A stretch of DNA of 64,000 nucleotides from Kofleriaceae bacterium (GCA_020633495.1 JACKDR010000019.1:1-64000); one strand, 5' to 3'. Counted from the stretch's first letter, positions 37,901 through 50,714 are shown. The notes: a model not told the origin generated them from the letters alone. Translations and numbers: made by a program.

Positions 37901-40167
37901 GCAGGCGCGCGCCTGCTCGCGCTCGGGCGGCCGGGTCGCGAGCACGGCGTCGAGCCAGCGGCGCTGGGCGCCGGCGTCGTCGCGGGCGCGGGCGAGCAGG
38001 GCGCGGGCGGCGTCGCGGGCGACCGCCGGGGCGCGGGGCGCGGCGAGGTCGTGGGCGCGCCGCAGGTCGGCGACGGCGCTGGCGTCGTCGCCGACGTCGT
38101 CGAGGAGGTGGGCGCGGTCGAGCGCGAGCGCGGCGGCGCGCTCGCGGAGGCGATCGGCGGCGTCGACGTCGCCGCCGACGTCACCGCCGCCGTCGTCGTC
38201 GGGCTGGCAGGCGCGGTCGGCGGCCGCGCACAGCGCCAGGATCGCGGCGTCGAGCTGGCGGCGGCGCTGGCGCGGTCGGCGTCGCGCGCGGCGAGCTCGG
38301 CGAGCAGCTGGTGGGCGTCGGCGGCGACGGCGGCGGGGCTGCGGCCGGCGTCGCCGAGGGCGGCGCGGGCGCCGGCGAGGTCGCCGGCCGCGGCGAGGGC
38401 GCGGCCGAGCTCCAGCGCGTCGGTGGCGGCGGCGGCGTCGCCGGTGGTGGCGCCGGCCAGGGCCAGGGCGCGCCGCCACAGCGCCGCCGCGCCGGCGGCG
38501 TCGCCGCGGCGGGCCTGGGCCCGGGCGCCGCCGCGGATCACCTCGAGCTCGCCGGCGTCGATCGTGAGGGCCTCGGTCCAGGCGGCGTCGGCGCCGTCGA
38601 GATCGCCGGCGCGGTCGAGCAGCTGGGCGCGCCGGGCCCAGGCCTGGGCCTCGCCGGCGCGGTCGCGACGGTCGCGGGCCAGGCGCGCGACCTCGCCCAG
38701 CGCGGCGGCGGCGGCGGCGGCATCGCCGTCGGCCTCGGCCAGCTCGGCGAGCGCCTGGTGGACCCGGGCGTCGTCGGGCGCGAGGTCGCGGGCGCGGTCG
38801 AGCTCGGCGCGGGCGCCGCGCGGGTCGCCGAGGTGGCGCGCCAGGACCTCGGCGAGCCGGACGTGATCGCGGGCGGCGCGGCTGCGGTCGGCGGTGCTGG
38901 CCAGGCGGGCCCGGTACAGCCGCGCCAGCTCCTGCCAGCGGCCCTCCTCGGCGTAGCGCTCGCCGAGCGCCTCGACCGCCTCGGCGTGGCCGGGGTGGTG
39001 GGTGAGCACCAGCTCGTACAGCCGGGTCGCCGCCGGCGGATCGAGGACGCGCAGCAGGCGCGCCGCGGTCAGCGCGGCCAGGGTCGCGGCCTCGTCGTCG
39101 CCGTCGTCGCCGCAGACCTCGGCCAGGTGGCCGAACTGGCGCGCGGCCTCGCGGGCGTCGCCCTTGGCCAGCGCGATCGAGCCCAGCGTCGCCAGCGCCG
39201 GGCCGTAGTCGGGCCACCGGCTCAGGGCCTGCCGGGCCAGCTCGACGCCGTCGACGAACCAGCTGGGCCGCGCCGCGGCGACCGCCAGGATGCGGGCCAG
39301 CAACACCGGCTGGTCGGGGCCGCCGGCGGCCAGCAGCGCGCGGTAGCCGCGCATCGCGTCGTCGAGCTGGCCGCGGCGCAGCAGCTCGTCGGCGGAGTGC
39401 ATCGCATCGTGGGCGATGACCAGGCTGGTGGCGGCGGCGGCGATGGCGTCGTCGCTGCGCGGCGCCGGTCGCTGCCCGGCCGGCGCGTACGAGATGACGA
39501 CGCCGCCGCGGGTGATCCGCGCGGTCACCAGCTCGACGCCGCTCGTCGACGGCAACCGCCAGCCGCGCGTCGGCAGCAGCCGCCACAGCAGCGCCGGCAG
39601 CGGCTGCAGCTCGACGTCGGCCAGGCCCCGGATCCGGGGCACCTCGGCGCCGCTCGGCTCGTCGCTGGCGCCGAGCAGCGTGGCGAGGATGCGGTGGGCC
39701 AGCACCGGGCCGGCGGTGGGCAGGTGGCCGTGCACGCGGACGTCCCCGGCCAGCGCGCGCACCGCGAGGCCGGACGGCGCCAGCAGGACCCGGAACGACA
39801 CGTCGGCGGCGGCCAGGCCGTCGGCGACCCGCGCGGTGACCGACACCGCGCCGTCGGTGAGCCGGACGTGCAGGGCGGTCACGCCCTGCAGCGCCAGGGC
39901 GGCGGCGGCGAGCCCGACCCGCGCCTCGACCGCGCGCTGATCGACGCGCAGCGACGCCACCACCAGCTGGGTGCGGCGTCGCTGGTAGCGCTCGACGTCG
40001 CCGTCGACCTCGACGCTGTCGGGGATCTCGAGCTCGAGCCGATCGAGGTGGACCCAGTCCAGCACCGTCTGATCGGCGAGCACGAGCCGCCCGGTCCCTC
40101 CGGCCTGCTTGAGCTGGAAGGGCAGGCGCGCCGCGCTCGAGGCTGCGGTTCCCGTGGGCGTGGCCAC
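31915..40167 (-). CDS. Giant TPR-repeat protein (about 2,750 residues), interrupted by several frameshifts
   Basis: One very long protein read across at least seven frame changes (near 38,260, 37,908, 37,695, 37,400, 36,225, 35,740 and 35,400-35,490), all in C/G runs. The N-terminal 260 residues are not TPR (LVLADQTVLDWVHLDRLELE, strand-rich). Dozens of TPR helices follow, e.g. ALEARAALAFDAKDWPRADA. An acidic Ala/Glu-rich linker without structure sits around 34,100-34,500. Codon bias and repeat identity continue on both sides of each break, so the gene is probably intact in the organism. It is a soluble scaffold for protein complexes, with no signal peptide. It follows the foldase gene by 167 bases. 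Confidence 0.72.
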   Translation of the reverse strand: MATPTGTAASSAARLPFQLKQAGGTGRLVLADQTVLDWVHLDRLELEIPDSVEVDGDVERYQRRRTQLVVASLRVDQRAVEARVGLAAAALALQGVTALHVRLTDGAVSVTARVADGLAAADVSFRVLLAPSGLAVRALAGDVRVHGHLPTAGPVLAHRILATLLGASDEPSGAEVPRIRGLADVELQPLPALLWRLLPTRGWRLPSTSGVELVTARITRGGVVISYAPAGQRPAPRSDDAIAAAATSLVIAHDAMHSADELLRRGQLDDAMRGYRALLAAGGPDQPVLLARILAVAAARPSWFVDGVELARQALSRWPDYGPALATLGSIALAKGDAREAARQFGHLAEVCGDDGDDEAATLAALTAARLLRVLDPPAATRLYELVLTHHPGHAEAVEALGERYAEEGRWQELARLYRARLASTADRSRAARDHVRLAEVLARHLGDPRGARAELDRARDLAPDDARVHQALAELAEADGDAAAAAAALGEVARLARDRRDRAGEAQAWARRAQLLDRAGDLDGADAAWTEALTIDAGELEVIRGGARAQARRGDAAGAAALWRRALALAGATTGDAAAATDALELGRALAAAGDLAGARAALGDAGRSPAAVAADAHQLLAELAARDADRASAAASSTPRSWRCARPPTAPASPTTTAAVTSAATSTPPIASASAPPRSRSTAPTSSTTSATTPAPSPTCGAPTTSPRPAPRRSPATPPAPCSPAPATTPAPSAAGSTPCSRPGRPSASRRAPAGPARPAAPRRGPARPDRGAGRRRRGAGAGRRGPRGPRRRHPRRRAAGPGHDPGAGRRSAGPGSGAGGAARASTASRASAPPPRSTPRPPGSRQTSRRRRCRTPAAPPTSSTTPWPRRCAAASSRPSPRRRGGSAPGTTSPAPPPPCWATSPAPAPTRRPCATASRSRPKRGEPDRAQAELEALLADDATPAELRGPGHRLRAELCERAGDLVAAATSLEAFAADPVSGMSAAVRADAWYRAAELYRRAGGRGDDAQRCLEGALRMVEDHIPALDALELVERAAGNLDRVAVILGRKIAASGRRPAQQKALLARLAATQLELGRPDVALEAYRRALDLDPDYRPALRAVADDAHHHGDREAAAAAYERLAGALGGDADDDPQQVLRGRADAAAAALAMLIAGAAGDAAAQAWASAWTARARAALDEVRALVPGDVELRAATAALTGEPARASSPTSSPPPPQARASALQRQAGDARRTGHLDVAAAHLTAALELEPGDVELMRELVDVLAEHGEFEPYADALQRLADATTDGRGPGPRRAEILLELADVCYDRLDDVPRARAPRCAPPPPPTSRARAATRRCACSPPRPSRAATSPSRSTPTRRSRPSGASPPTWSRWRPRTTAWAATATRSRCSRRRAPPASCPTTARCCCSRSTPSASARPSSPPRSSTPPRRRRPPRPGPGSPRRWRCIAIRSSTPAPRRGSRPGCARSRPRARQARPPATGDHGPGRRRRAAAGERGARRVALGRRGRGRREQRRHVRRRRGRRRRDPRHGPGRRRRRRRRRHRRRLGAARRRRPGRRRRRGPRRWPRPPPRARPPPPPPRSAPPSAPPPLEAEAERVAAAGEHRAAAELIGEALATRAAGGATLPEIAAAVARLAAATEPNPDVFVTALFAAAARAPGDVAVALYRAAAGAARTHLGDDIAADALVRAHALAPADPDLLDELTVALERSGDFVRLSDACERTARSATGTVAARAWLRLGVLHRDVFKDPRRSSECFAAAHAADPDLVEVWLPLANALVVDDDLAGARALYERALSTTTLPAGDRGWIKSRLDALGRDPEVVSGEIGRARGATAPPHAVTQPMAAVAPPPDTTHDEVMAAVAQTLTDMMEAVATGITEAIVNGAPGGLSVDGAPTDAGLRDGATAPAEAATGATGAEAGEAVVADAVADAVEAEAVTTEATTAEAPAAVVADDAAPDEAASEAEAPAAATAPAAAAVDLPAIPEIPEVAAPTGEHALDRAGDVRLADPEAITGEHPIVEVAAPTIKPVPVHGKADAGTAVVTPRQAEATAAAPDDDEAALEARGDWDGLTELLGRRIVATTDRIARAALWHRRARLYRDTLHREAETYRCLREAHACAPDDPEIAHALRSVAMARGEWALAAQLLYREIAATSAPRDRGALHLELALVFAEKLLEPEQARVNLEEALRLDPDIPAAPRPLAMIYERDGRLADAAVLFERAAAVGRPEERARLLLRAAAAADRAGDAAEARRLAETASLAAEAAGDDDVMREARAEATRLAPADERPARAAAGDRDERVAAFEAALIDAQRRDDGGAADRHAQHLLDLDPGSGLAFRHLASRAEADHDWPMLTALLTAHAMAIADPAERATLWFEIGRVHQLHRHDLAAAGAAYDRALDADRDHPGALEARAALAFDAKDWPRADALYARVQPHRSSLPREALAMRRAQIAEAQGRDAEAIAHARQAIGDAVTRDALASVIKLGVRTGDYAAAVLAARAAIERIAPDDTAALTEARLELADLQRMAGEAGAAALCYDQVVADDPYNQRALSALAELHGASGQTAAAARALRALAALADAPERKAELVWRLGELHLRQGDVEAADDEFLRASDLDPGHVPTLRRLIDVYWHADEPPLLLDVATDLAQRGELLGDATDPATLGRALIAASASGAMNLAASIAAHLGDGAAVAVAVALTEIDERHRELTLDACATALRELARKGQGPGVLAVIDEVAELVDEEHADAIATALTGA

Positions 40168-40269
40168 CGAGGCAAAACTAGCACGGACGCGACGGCGCGA
40201 AGCGGCCGCCGGGACGGTCGGTGGTGTCGTCGGCGACGTCGTCGGCCGCGTCGTCCGCCGAAACGACGA

Positions 40270-40299
40270 AGGCCGCGTCCGCGGGCGCGGGCGCGGCCT
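40270..40299 (-). terminator. Terminator-like hairpin after the foldase gene
   Basis: AGGCCGCG (40270-40277) pairs with CGCGGCCT (40292-40299) around 14 bases. It lies 35 bases past the foldase stop on the minus strand and is followed by TTCGTCGTTT. Confidence 0.5.
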
Positions 40300-40334
40300 C
40301 GATGCCGTCGGCTACCGGTGCGCGACGGGCGCGG

Positions 40335-42380
40335 CTACTGGATGCCGGCGCACGGGTCGTAGGGGATCTGGTGCACGGTCCCCTTGTCGTCGCGCTCCTG
40401 CAGCAGGTCCTTCTGGATGCGGATCTTGCCGGTCTCGCGCAGGACCTCGCACCGGTTCTTCAGCCACGCCGTCACGATCTCCTCGCCGCGCTCCTCGGCC
40501 AGCTGGGCGACCAGATCGTCGGCCTGGGTCGCGAACGCGGCGTCGTCGGGACGCTCGCGCTTGATCACCTGCGCGACCACGTAGGCGCTGCCGGTGCGGG
40601 TCTTGACCTGGTAGATGCGGTCGGCGAGGTTGCCGTCGTCGAGCTCGAACAGCGCCGCGATCAGCTCGGGCGACTCGCCGAGGCCGGTGACGTCCTTGCG
40701 GTCGCGCGGCATCGGGCCCAGCCGCGACACCATCGGCTTGGCGACCTCCTCGAACTTCGGCAGCACCTCGTCGCTGGCCTTCATCAGATCGCGGGGCGGC
40801 GCCGCCGGCTCGGCGGGCTTGGCCGCGACCGGCTCTTCGGTGACCGGCATCGGCGCGCCGGACGCGCCGCCGGCCTGGGCCTGCCACGACGCCGGGACGT
40901 CCGCGCTCTCCCGGATCAGGGCGCCGGAGCGGCCCTGCTGCTGGATCATCTGGCGGATCTGCTCCTTGACGTCCTCGCCCAGGTTGGGGTCGTCGAGCAG
41001 CTGCTGCAGGTCGAGCTGCTGCTCCGGGTTGACCCCCGGGCCCGGGGTCTCGGTCGCCGGCTCGAACATGTCGGCCAGGTTCTTGCCGGTGCCGGCGCGC
41101 GCCTCGTCGAGCGCCGCGACCGCGGCCCGCCGGGCCGCCTCGTCGGCGTAGGCGTCGAGCGCGAGGGTCGCGCCCAGCTCGGCGCGCACCTGGTCGAAGG
41201 TCAGGTCGCCCTCGCGGACGCCGTCGACCACCAGCAGGTAGTAGCCCTTGTCGGTCTCGACCACCGGCGACGGCGTGCCCTGGGTGTCGACGATCGGCTT
41301 GAGCGCGTCGGCGAGGGTCTGGCTGCCCAGGCCGGGGGCGTCGGGCAAGAGCCACCCGAGGTCGCCGCCGCGCGCCGCGATCGCGGCGTCGGCGTCGAGC
41401 GCCTTGGCGACGTCGGCGAACGACTTCTTGCCGGCGACGATGTCGGCGCGCGCGGCCTCGAGCTTGGCGCGGGCCGGGTCCGGCTTGGCTGGCGGCGGCG
41501 CTGGCTGGTCGGCGGCCGGGGCCTCGGCGGCGCCGTCGGCGGGGGTGGTGCCGTCGGCGGGCGGGGCGGCGCCGTCGGCGGGCGTGGCCGGCGGTGGCGT
41601 CGCGTCGACGGTCCGGGCCACGAACACCCGGCGGACCCGCACCTTCTTGGGGGTGCCGGTGTAGACCGTGCTCTTGTCGGCCTCGTAGCGGGCCTTGGCC
41701 TCGGCCTCGTGGCCGGCCAGCCACCGATCGACGTCGGCGTCGGTGAGGATCTCCTTGGCCTTGTAGGCCTCGACCGGGAACGCCACCGCGTCGATCGTGA
41801 CGGTGTCGTGGGCGTGGTCGTACTGGGCGCGGGCCTCGTCGCGCGACGCCTGGCCGCCGCTGCGCAGGATCTCGCCCATCATCGCCGCCAGCACCTCGCG
41901 GCGCTGCTCGTGCTTGAAGCCGCCGATGGTCAGGCCGAAGCGGCCGACCAGGTTGCGCTCGAGCATCTTGTAGTTGAAGAACTCGCCGTCCTCGAAGTAG
42001 ATCTGCTTGCCGTCGACCTTCTGGGTCAGGATCCAGATCTCGCCCTCCTTGATCTTCTCGTCGATCAGGGCGTCGTTGACGCGCAGGCCGCGGGCGTCGG
42101 CCTCCTGGGCCAGCAGCTCGCGGCGCAGCAGGCCGTCGAGGGCGGCGACCGTGCGCTGGCCGGTCCGGCCCTGGCCGCGCGTGTTGAACGCCCAGCGCCA
42201 GGTCGGCATGCCGTAGCTGGTGTCGCCGATCGACACCGTGAGCTGGGCTCCGCCTCCGGTGCACCCCTGGCGGCTACCGCCCGACTGGGGACCGAAGTTG
42301 ATCACGAAGACCGCGATCAGGATGCCGAAGATGAGATAGAGGGCGACGGTCGCTCCGCGGCGACGTGTAGTTTCGAGCAT
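40335..42380 (-). CDS. PpiD/SurA-like peptidyl-prolyl isomerase, membrane-anchored
   Basis: A 681-residue envelope foldase. Residues about 10-30 form an N-terminal transmembrane anchor (VALYLIFGILIAVFVINFG). A SurA_N-like region follows (GLLRRELLAQEADARGLRV, DALIDEKIKEG), then two parvulin-type domains (KKSFADVAKALDADAA with GGDLGWLLP; and a second near DDAAFATQADDLVAQL). Parvulins isomerise X-Pro bonds in periplasmic and outer-membrane proteins. A Pro/Ala-rich loop separates the domains. ATG 42380 is the start; the upstream frame has no family similarity. It is divergent from mreB across 251 bases. Confidence 0.85.
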   Translation of the reverse strand: MLETTRRRGATVALYLIFGILIAVFVINFGPQSGGSRQGCTGGGAQLTVSIGDTSYGMPTWRWAFNTRGQGRTGQRTVAALDGLLRRELLAQEADARGLRVNDALIDEKIKEGEIWILTQKVDGKQIYFEDGEFFNYKMLERNLVGRFGLTIGGFKHEQRREVLAAMMGEILRSGGQASRDEARAQYDHAHDTVTIDAVAFPVEAYKAKEILTDADVDRWLAGHEAEAKARYEADKSTVYTGTPKKVRVRRVFVARTVDATPPPATPADGAAPPADGTTPADGAAEAPAADQPAPPPAKPDPARAKLEAARADIVAGKKSFADVAKALDADAAIAARGGDLGWLLPDAPGLGSQTLADALKPIVDTQGTPSPVVETDKGYYLLVVDGVREGDLTFDQVRAELGATLALDAYADEAARRAAVAALDEARAGTGKNLADMFEPATETPGPGVNPEQQLDLQQLLDDPNLGEDVKEQIRQMIQQQGRSGALIRESADVPASWQAQAGGASGAPMPVTEEPVAAKPAEPAAPPRDLMKASDEVLPKFEEVAKPMVSRLGPMPRDRKDVTGLGESPELIAALFELDDGNLADRIYQVKTRTGSAYVVAQVIKRERPDDAAFATQADDLVAQLAEERGEEIVTAWLKNRCEVLRETGKIRIQKDLLQERDDKGTVHQIPYDPCAGIQ

Positions 42381-42499
42381 GATGTTCTCGCGGCGGGGGT
42401 GCCGCTCCAAGGAGCGGGGCATCCTAGCGGCGGGGTAGGGGGGGTGCAAGCGCCCGCCCGGTCCGGATGGAGCCGACGGTACGGTTGTCTGCAAGGTGC

Positions 42500-42529
42500 T
42501 TGCGCCGGCTTCGACGCACGTGCTAATCC
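42500..42529 (+). promoter_or_regulatory. Candidate promoter of the mre operon
   Basis: TTGCGC (42500-42505) and TAATCC (42524-42529), 18 bases apart, with TGC just before the -10 (extended -10). It is the best match in the 251-base divergent region, about 100 bases before mreB. Confidence 0.4.
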
Positions 42530-42631
42530 CGCCGGGCTCCAGCCAATCCGCCTGTCTGTATCGCCAGATACGCTGCCCGCCGCCCGCGTCTCAGGCCGGT
42601 CGGGCCCCGAACCAAAGGGGCACAACGCGCC

Positions 42632-43666
<1,035 letters not shown>

Positions 43667-43672
43667 CGCGCG

Positions 43673-44602
43673 GTGGCCGCCTTGTCGATGTCGATGCTGC
43701 GTCGGCGCGTCGTCGACTGGGGCCTGGCCGCCCTGCTGCTGGTGGTGCCGCTGCTGGTCCTGCGGTCCAGCCTGCGCGCGCCGGAGAAGGTCTCGACCCT
43801 CGACGCCGCGGTGCTGCGGGTGTCGGCGCCGCTGCAGGCCGGCGTCAGCTGGGTCGTCGACGGCGTCGGCTCGCTGTGGTCGCGCTACGTCTGGCTGGTC
43901 GACGTCGAGGACGAGAACCGCGAGCTGCGCGACGACAACGAGCGGCTGCGCAAGGAGCTGGCGGCGATGACCCGGCGCGCGGTCGACGCCGAGGCGCTCG
44001 AGGACATGGTCGAGCTCAAGAAGCGGACCCCGGCCGACACCCTCGGCGCCCGGGTCATCGCGGCGTCGATGAGCCCGTACTACCGGGTCGTGCGCATCCG
44101 CATCGACCGCGGCGCGCCGGAGGTGGCGATCGGCATGCCGGTCATCACCTCGGCCGGCCTGGTCGGCCGGGTCGAGAAGATCTACGGCGGCCACGCCGAC
44201 GTCATGCTCACGACCGACGCCCAGTCGGCGGTCGCGGTGGTGATCCGCCGCTCCGGCGCCCGCGGCGTGCTCAGCGGCACCGGCCAGCCCGACCGCTACG
44301 TGTGCAAGCTCGAGTGGCTCGAGCGGTCCAGCGATCCCGACGCCGAGGCGCCGGTCGAGGTCGGCGACATCGTCGAGACCTCGGGCCTGGGCGCCGCGTT
44401 CCCGGCCGGCATCACGGTCGGCCACGTGTCGCGCGTCGTCGACAAGGACTACGGCATGTTCCAGGAGGTCTACGTCGAGCCGGCCGTGGACTTCTCGCGG
44501 CTGCGCGGGGTCACCGTGCTGCTCGCGCCACCGCCGCCCCCGGATCCCGACGCCGAAAAGAAGCGAAAGTCGGAATCGGCGTTCGGGGTCAGGCCGTTCT
44601 AG
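43673..44602 (+). CDS. mreC: Rod-shape determining protein MreC
   Basis: A 309-residue periplasmic scaffold linking MreB to the cell-wall synthases. One N-terminal transmembrane helix (WGLAALLLVVPLLVLRSSLR), a coiled coil (VEDENRELRDDNERLRKEL), then the beta-domain with GARVIAASMSPYYRVVRIRI, GMPVITSAGLVGRVEKI and VGDIVETSGLGAAFPAGI. It ends in a short Lys-rich tail. The start GTG 43673 is six bases after mreB. Confidence 0.95.
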   Translation: MAALSMSMLRRRVVDWGLAALLLVVPLLVLRSSLRAPEKVSTLDAAVLRVSAPLQAGVSWVVDGVGSLWSRYVWLVDVEDENRELRDDNERLRKELAAMTRRAVDAEALEDMVELKKRTPADTLGARVIAASMSPYYRVVRIRIDRGAPEVAIGMPVITSAGLVGRVEKIYGGHADVMLTTDAQSAVAVVIRRSGARGVLSGTGQPDRYVCKLEWLERSSDPDAEAPVEVGDIVETSGLGAAFPAGITVGHVSRVVDKDYGMFQEVYVEPAVDFSRLRGVTVLLAPPPPPDPDAEKKRKSESAFGVRPF

Positions 44603-44610
44603 GCCACGCC

Positions 44611-45167
44611 GTGCGCACCGCCACCTGCGCCCTGGTCGCGTACGCGATCCTCCTGGTCCTGGGCTCCCTGTGGATGACCCTGGGCCGGCTGCCGTGGATC
44701 TTCGGCGGCCTGGTCGAGTGGAAGCCCGAGGTCGCCGCGATCGCCGCCGCGTACCTGGGGCTGACCGCGCGGCGCAGCGTCGCCGGCGCGGTCGGCGCGT
44801 CGATCGTCGTCGGCTACCTGTCGGATCTCATCGGCGGCGCGCCGGTCGGGCTGTACGCGCTGATCAGCGGCGTCGTGTGCATCCTCGGCCACCTGGTCCA
44901 CCGCCGCATCCTGGTCCGCGGCTGGGGCGTCACCGTCGGGTTCTCGTTCTTCGTCGGCCTGGCCACCGCGGTGATGGCGGTGATGCTGCGCGCGCTGTTC
45001 GCGCAGCCCCTGGGCGGCGTCGGCACCGAGCTGGCGCGGATGCTCACCTCGGGGCTGGCGACCGCGGCGATCGGGCCGCTGGTGCTGCGCCTGCTGCGTC
45101 GCATCGACGCCGCGTTCGCCCGCACCCACCGCGAGCGCGACGCCGCGCTCGAGGGGCTGGCGCCCTG

Positions 45168-45168
<1 letters not shown>
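44611..45168 (+). CDS. mreD: Rod-shape determining protein MreD
   Basis: A 185-residue polytopic inner-membrane protein. Start GTG 44611, eight bases past mreC. About five to six helices are visible (LVAYAILLVLGSLWM, VAAIAAAYLGLTA, VGASIVVGYLSDLIGGAPVG, LYALISGVVCILGHLV, GFSFFVGLATAVMAVMLRAL). The position between mreC and mrdA and the SDLIGGAPVGLYAL segment support MreD. Its last base is shared with the PBP2 ATG. Confidence 0.88.
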
Positions 45169-48217
<3,049 letters not shown>

Positions 48218-48261
48218 GAGCGTGCCGCGGAGACCCGCCGGCGCGAGCGGTGGGGCGACCG

Positions 48262-48276
48262 CGGGCCGCCGGCCCG
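48262..48276. terminator. GC-rich hairpin after rodA
   Basis: CGGGCC-GCC-GGCCCG, 45 bases past the rodA stop, in the 151-base convergent gap. The stem is short and has no T-run. Confidence 0.35.
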
Positions 48277-48368
48277 GGGCTGCCGCGAGCGAGGGGGGCG
48301 ACCTCCGGCTCAGACAGTCCTCGCGGTGACGAGCGCGCGGGCGGCGAGGCGGGCGCGGGCGGCGGCGG

Positions 48369-49157
48369 CTACGGCGACGCCGGGGTCGACTCGCCGCCGA
48401 GCTTGCCCTTGCACATGTTGCCGACGATCTGCTTGATCGTCCGCGCGCGGTCCTCGCACAGCGCCAGCAGATCGGGCTGGGCCTCGTCGGGGATCACGCC
48501 GCCGACCTCGACCTGGGCCCGGGCCGCGTACACCTGCTCGAGCTTGGGCACGTACATGCCGGCCTGGCTGCACTCGTCGAAGCGCGCCATCTCGGCGACG
48601 AAGTCGCCGCACAGCTCCTCGAAGACCATGCCGCTGGGCGCCTCGACCTTGGCCGGCGCCGCCATCTCGCCGCCGAACTTGGTGACCAGCGCCGCCAGCT
48701 CGGTGTCCCACGGCAGCCGCACGGCCGCCGGCAGGCGCGCCAGGCACCGCTCGTACGTGAACTTCTCGGTCGGGTGCTTGCCGATGCAGTCGAGCACCGC
48801 CTTGGGCCAGTCGGTCTTGGCGCAGGCGGCGCCGAACGCGGCCTTGACCGCGGTCTGGAAGCCCTCGCGCTTGTCGGCGGGCACCTTGAAGCCGTCGGCG
48901 ACCAGCGCGAAGCCGGGGCCGTAGTAGTCGGCGACGGTCGCGCAGTCGGCGTCGTCGGCGATCTTGGGCAGCGGCGCCGGCGGGACCATCGGGTCCGGGG
49001 CCGGCGGCGTCGCGGTGCCGGTGCCGGTGCCGGGGCCGGTCGAGGCCGCGGAGCCGCCGCCGGGCGCGGCGTCCGCCGGCGCGGGCGCCTTCTTGGTGCC
49101 GCTCGACGACTTGCAGGCGCAGAGCAACAGGGCGGGGAGCAGGACCCTTCGCAGCAT
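48369..49157 (-). CDS. Cys-rich lipoprotein of unknown function
   Basis: A 262-residue lipoprotein. The hydrophobic start MLRRVLLPALLLCAC gives a likely lipid-modified Cys. A Pro/Thr/Gly-rich spacer (about 20-60) follows. The folded part has paired Cys modules: CAKTDWPKAVLDCIGKH, FTYERC and LCGDFVAEMARFDEC ... CEDRARTIKQIVGNMC. The next gene on the same strand encodes the same modules. Start ATG 49157 is preceded by TAGCAC-like sequence. It is probably an envelope protein held by disulfides; I do not recognise a family name. Confidence 0.75.
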   Translation of the reverse strand: MLRRVLLPALLLCACKSSSGTKKAPAPADAAPGGGSAASTGPGTGTGTATPPAPDPMVPPAPLPKIADDADCATVADYYGPGFALVADGFKVPADKREGFQTAVKAAFGAACAKTDWPKAVLDCIGKHPTEKFTYERCLARLPAAVRLPWDTELAALVTKFGGEMAAPAKVEAPSGMVFEELCGDFVAEMARFDECSQAGMYVPKLEQVYAARAQVEVGGVIPDEAQPDLLALCEDRARTIKQIVGNMCKGKLGGESTPASP

Positions 49158-49226
49158 GGCGGTAGTGCTACAAGGCCGCCGCGGCCCGCGCAAGGGGCAA
49201 GCCCGGGTCGCGACCCGCGGGGCCGC

Positions 49227-50210
49227 TCAGCAGCCCATCGTCGCCATCGCCTGGCCGAGGGCCTTCTCGGCCTGGTCGCAGGCGCTCTTGACCTGCTGGA
49301 CCGTCTCCGGCGACGACGCGCCCATCTGGTCGAAGCCGGCGCGCATCTGGGTCATGGCGTCCTGCAGGGCCTGCTTGGTCTCGGCCGGGACGCCGGGGCA
49401 CGCGGCGTAGCGCGCGATGGCCTGGGCGTAGCTCTGGCACGCCTGCTCGAACAGCGACGCCCCGGTCGACGCGCCCGGCGGCGCCTCGGGCGTCTGCGGC
49501 GGCGGTGGCGGCGGCGGCGGCGGCGGCGCCGTCGGTGGTGACATCATCGCCCGGGTCAGCTCCTCGAGCAGCGGCTTGATGCGCTGGCCGATGCGATCGC
49601 CGAGGTCGCGCGGGAACACCTTCTCGCACCGCGACATGTCGCGGCTCGAGGTCGCGCCGGTGATGCACCGCTTGGCCTCCTCGGGCCACAGGTCGGAGAC
49701 GCACGAGTCGGCGAGCGCGGCCTCGAGCTTGGGCCGCAACGCCTCGACGCGCGCCGGATCGCCGCCCTGGCCCAGCTCCTGGAGCAGGACCCGGGTCACG
49801 GTGGCGGCGGCGACCTGGCAGCCGTCGCCGTCGGCGACCAGCTCCTCGAGCAGCGGCCGCGGGCACTTGGCGACGTCGTAGCGGCTCTGCGCCTTGACGA
49901 TGCACGCGCCCTCGTCGACGGTGAGCTTCGCCGCCTGGCACTGCGCGGTCAGCTCGCCGACCACCTTGGCGCGCTCGTCGCGCGGCGCGTAGTTGCCGAG
50001 CCGGTACGACGCCAGCTTCTCGGCGACCGGCGCGCAGTCGGCGGGCGGCGGCCGCACGCACACCTCGGACATGCACTGCAGGCCGTCGTCGCAGGTGCCG
50101 TTGCCGTAGCAGGCGCCGCGCTCCTTGCCCTGACCCGTCGCGCCGTCGCCGCCGGCCTTGTTGCAGGCCACCAGCAGCACGCACGCCAGCACGAACGAAC
50201 CTCGGCTCAT
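49227..50210 (-). CDS. Cys-rich lipoprotein, paralogue of the downstream gene
   Basis: A 327-residue lipoprotein. Lipobox LLVAC near residue 16, followed by CYGNGTCDDGLQCMSEVC, an EGF/dickkopf-like Cys knot. Three Cys modules then resemble those of the neighbour: CVSDLWPEEAKRC, DMSRCEKVFP and FEQACQSYAQAIARYAAC ... CDQAEKALGQAMATMGC. A run of ten prolines (about 228-240) separates the modules. GGGGGATTCCG before ATG 50210 is almost the same leader as that of the TatT-like lipoprotein. The role is unknown; it may be an oxidised envelope protein, and thioredoxin is encoded next door. Confidence 0.75.
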   Translation of the reverse strand: MSRGSFVLACVLLVACNKAGGDGATGQGKERGACYGNGTCDDGLQCMSEVCVRPPPADCAPVAEKLASYRLGNYAPRDERAKVVGELTAQCQAAKLTVDEGACIVKAQSRYDVAKCPRPLLEELVADGDGCQVAAATVTRVLLQELGQGGDPARVEALRPKLEAALADSCVSDLWPEEAKRCITGATSSRDMSRCEKVFPRDLGDRIGQRIKPLLEELTRAMMSPPTAPPPPPPPPPPQTPEAPPGASTGASLFEQACQSYAQAIARYAACPGVPAETKQALQDAMTQMRAGFDQMGASSPETVQQVKSACDQAEKALGQAMATMGC

Positions 50211-50384
50211 CGGAATCCCCCTGATGCGACCCTCGCGGCGACCACCGCGCGGCGACCCGGTCGCGATGGTACCGCAACAGGGTCGATCGGCGGGGGCACG
50301 CGGGTAGGACACCCGCGGCCCCGGTGGAGCTTGGATCCGACGTGCCGGAGGTAGCGCGGGCGCCGCGGGACGCGGCGCGCCCGG

Positions 50385-50714
<330 letters not shown>

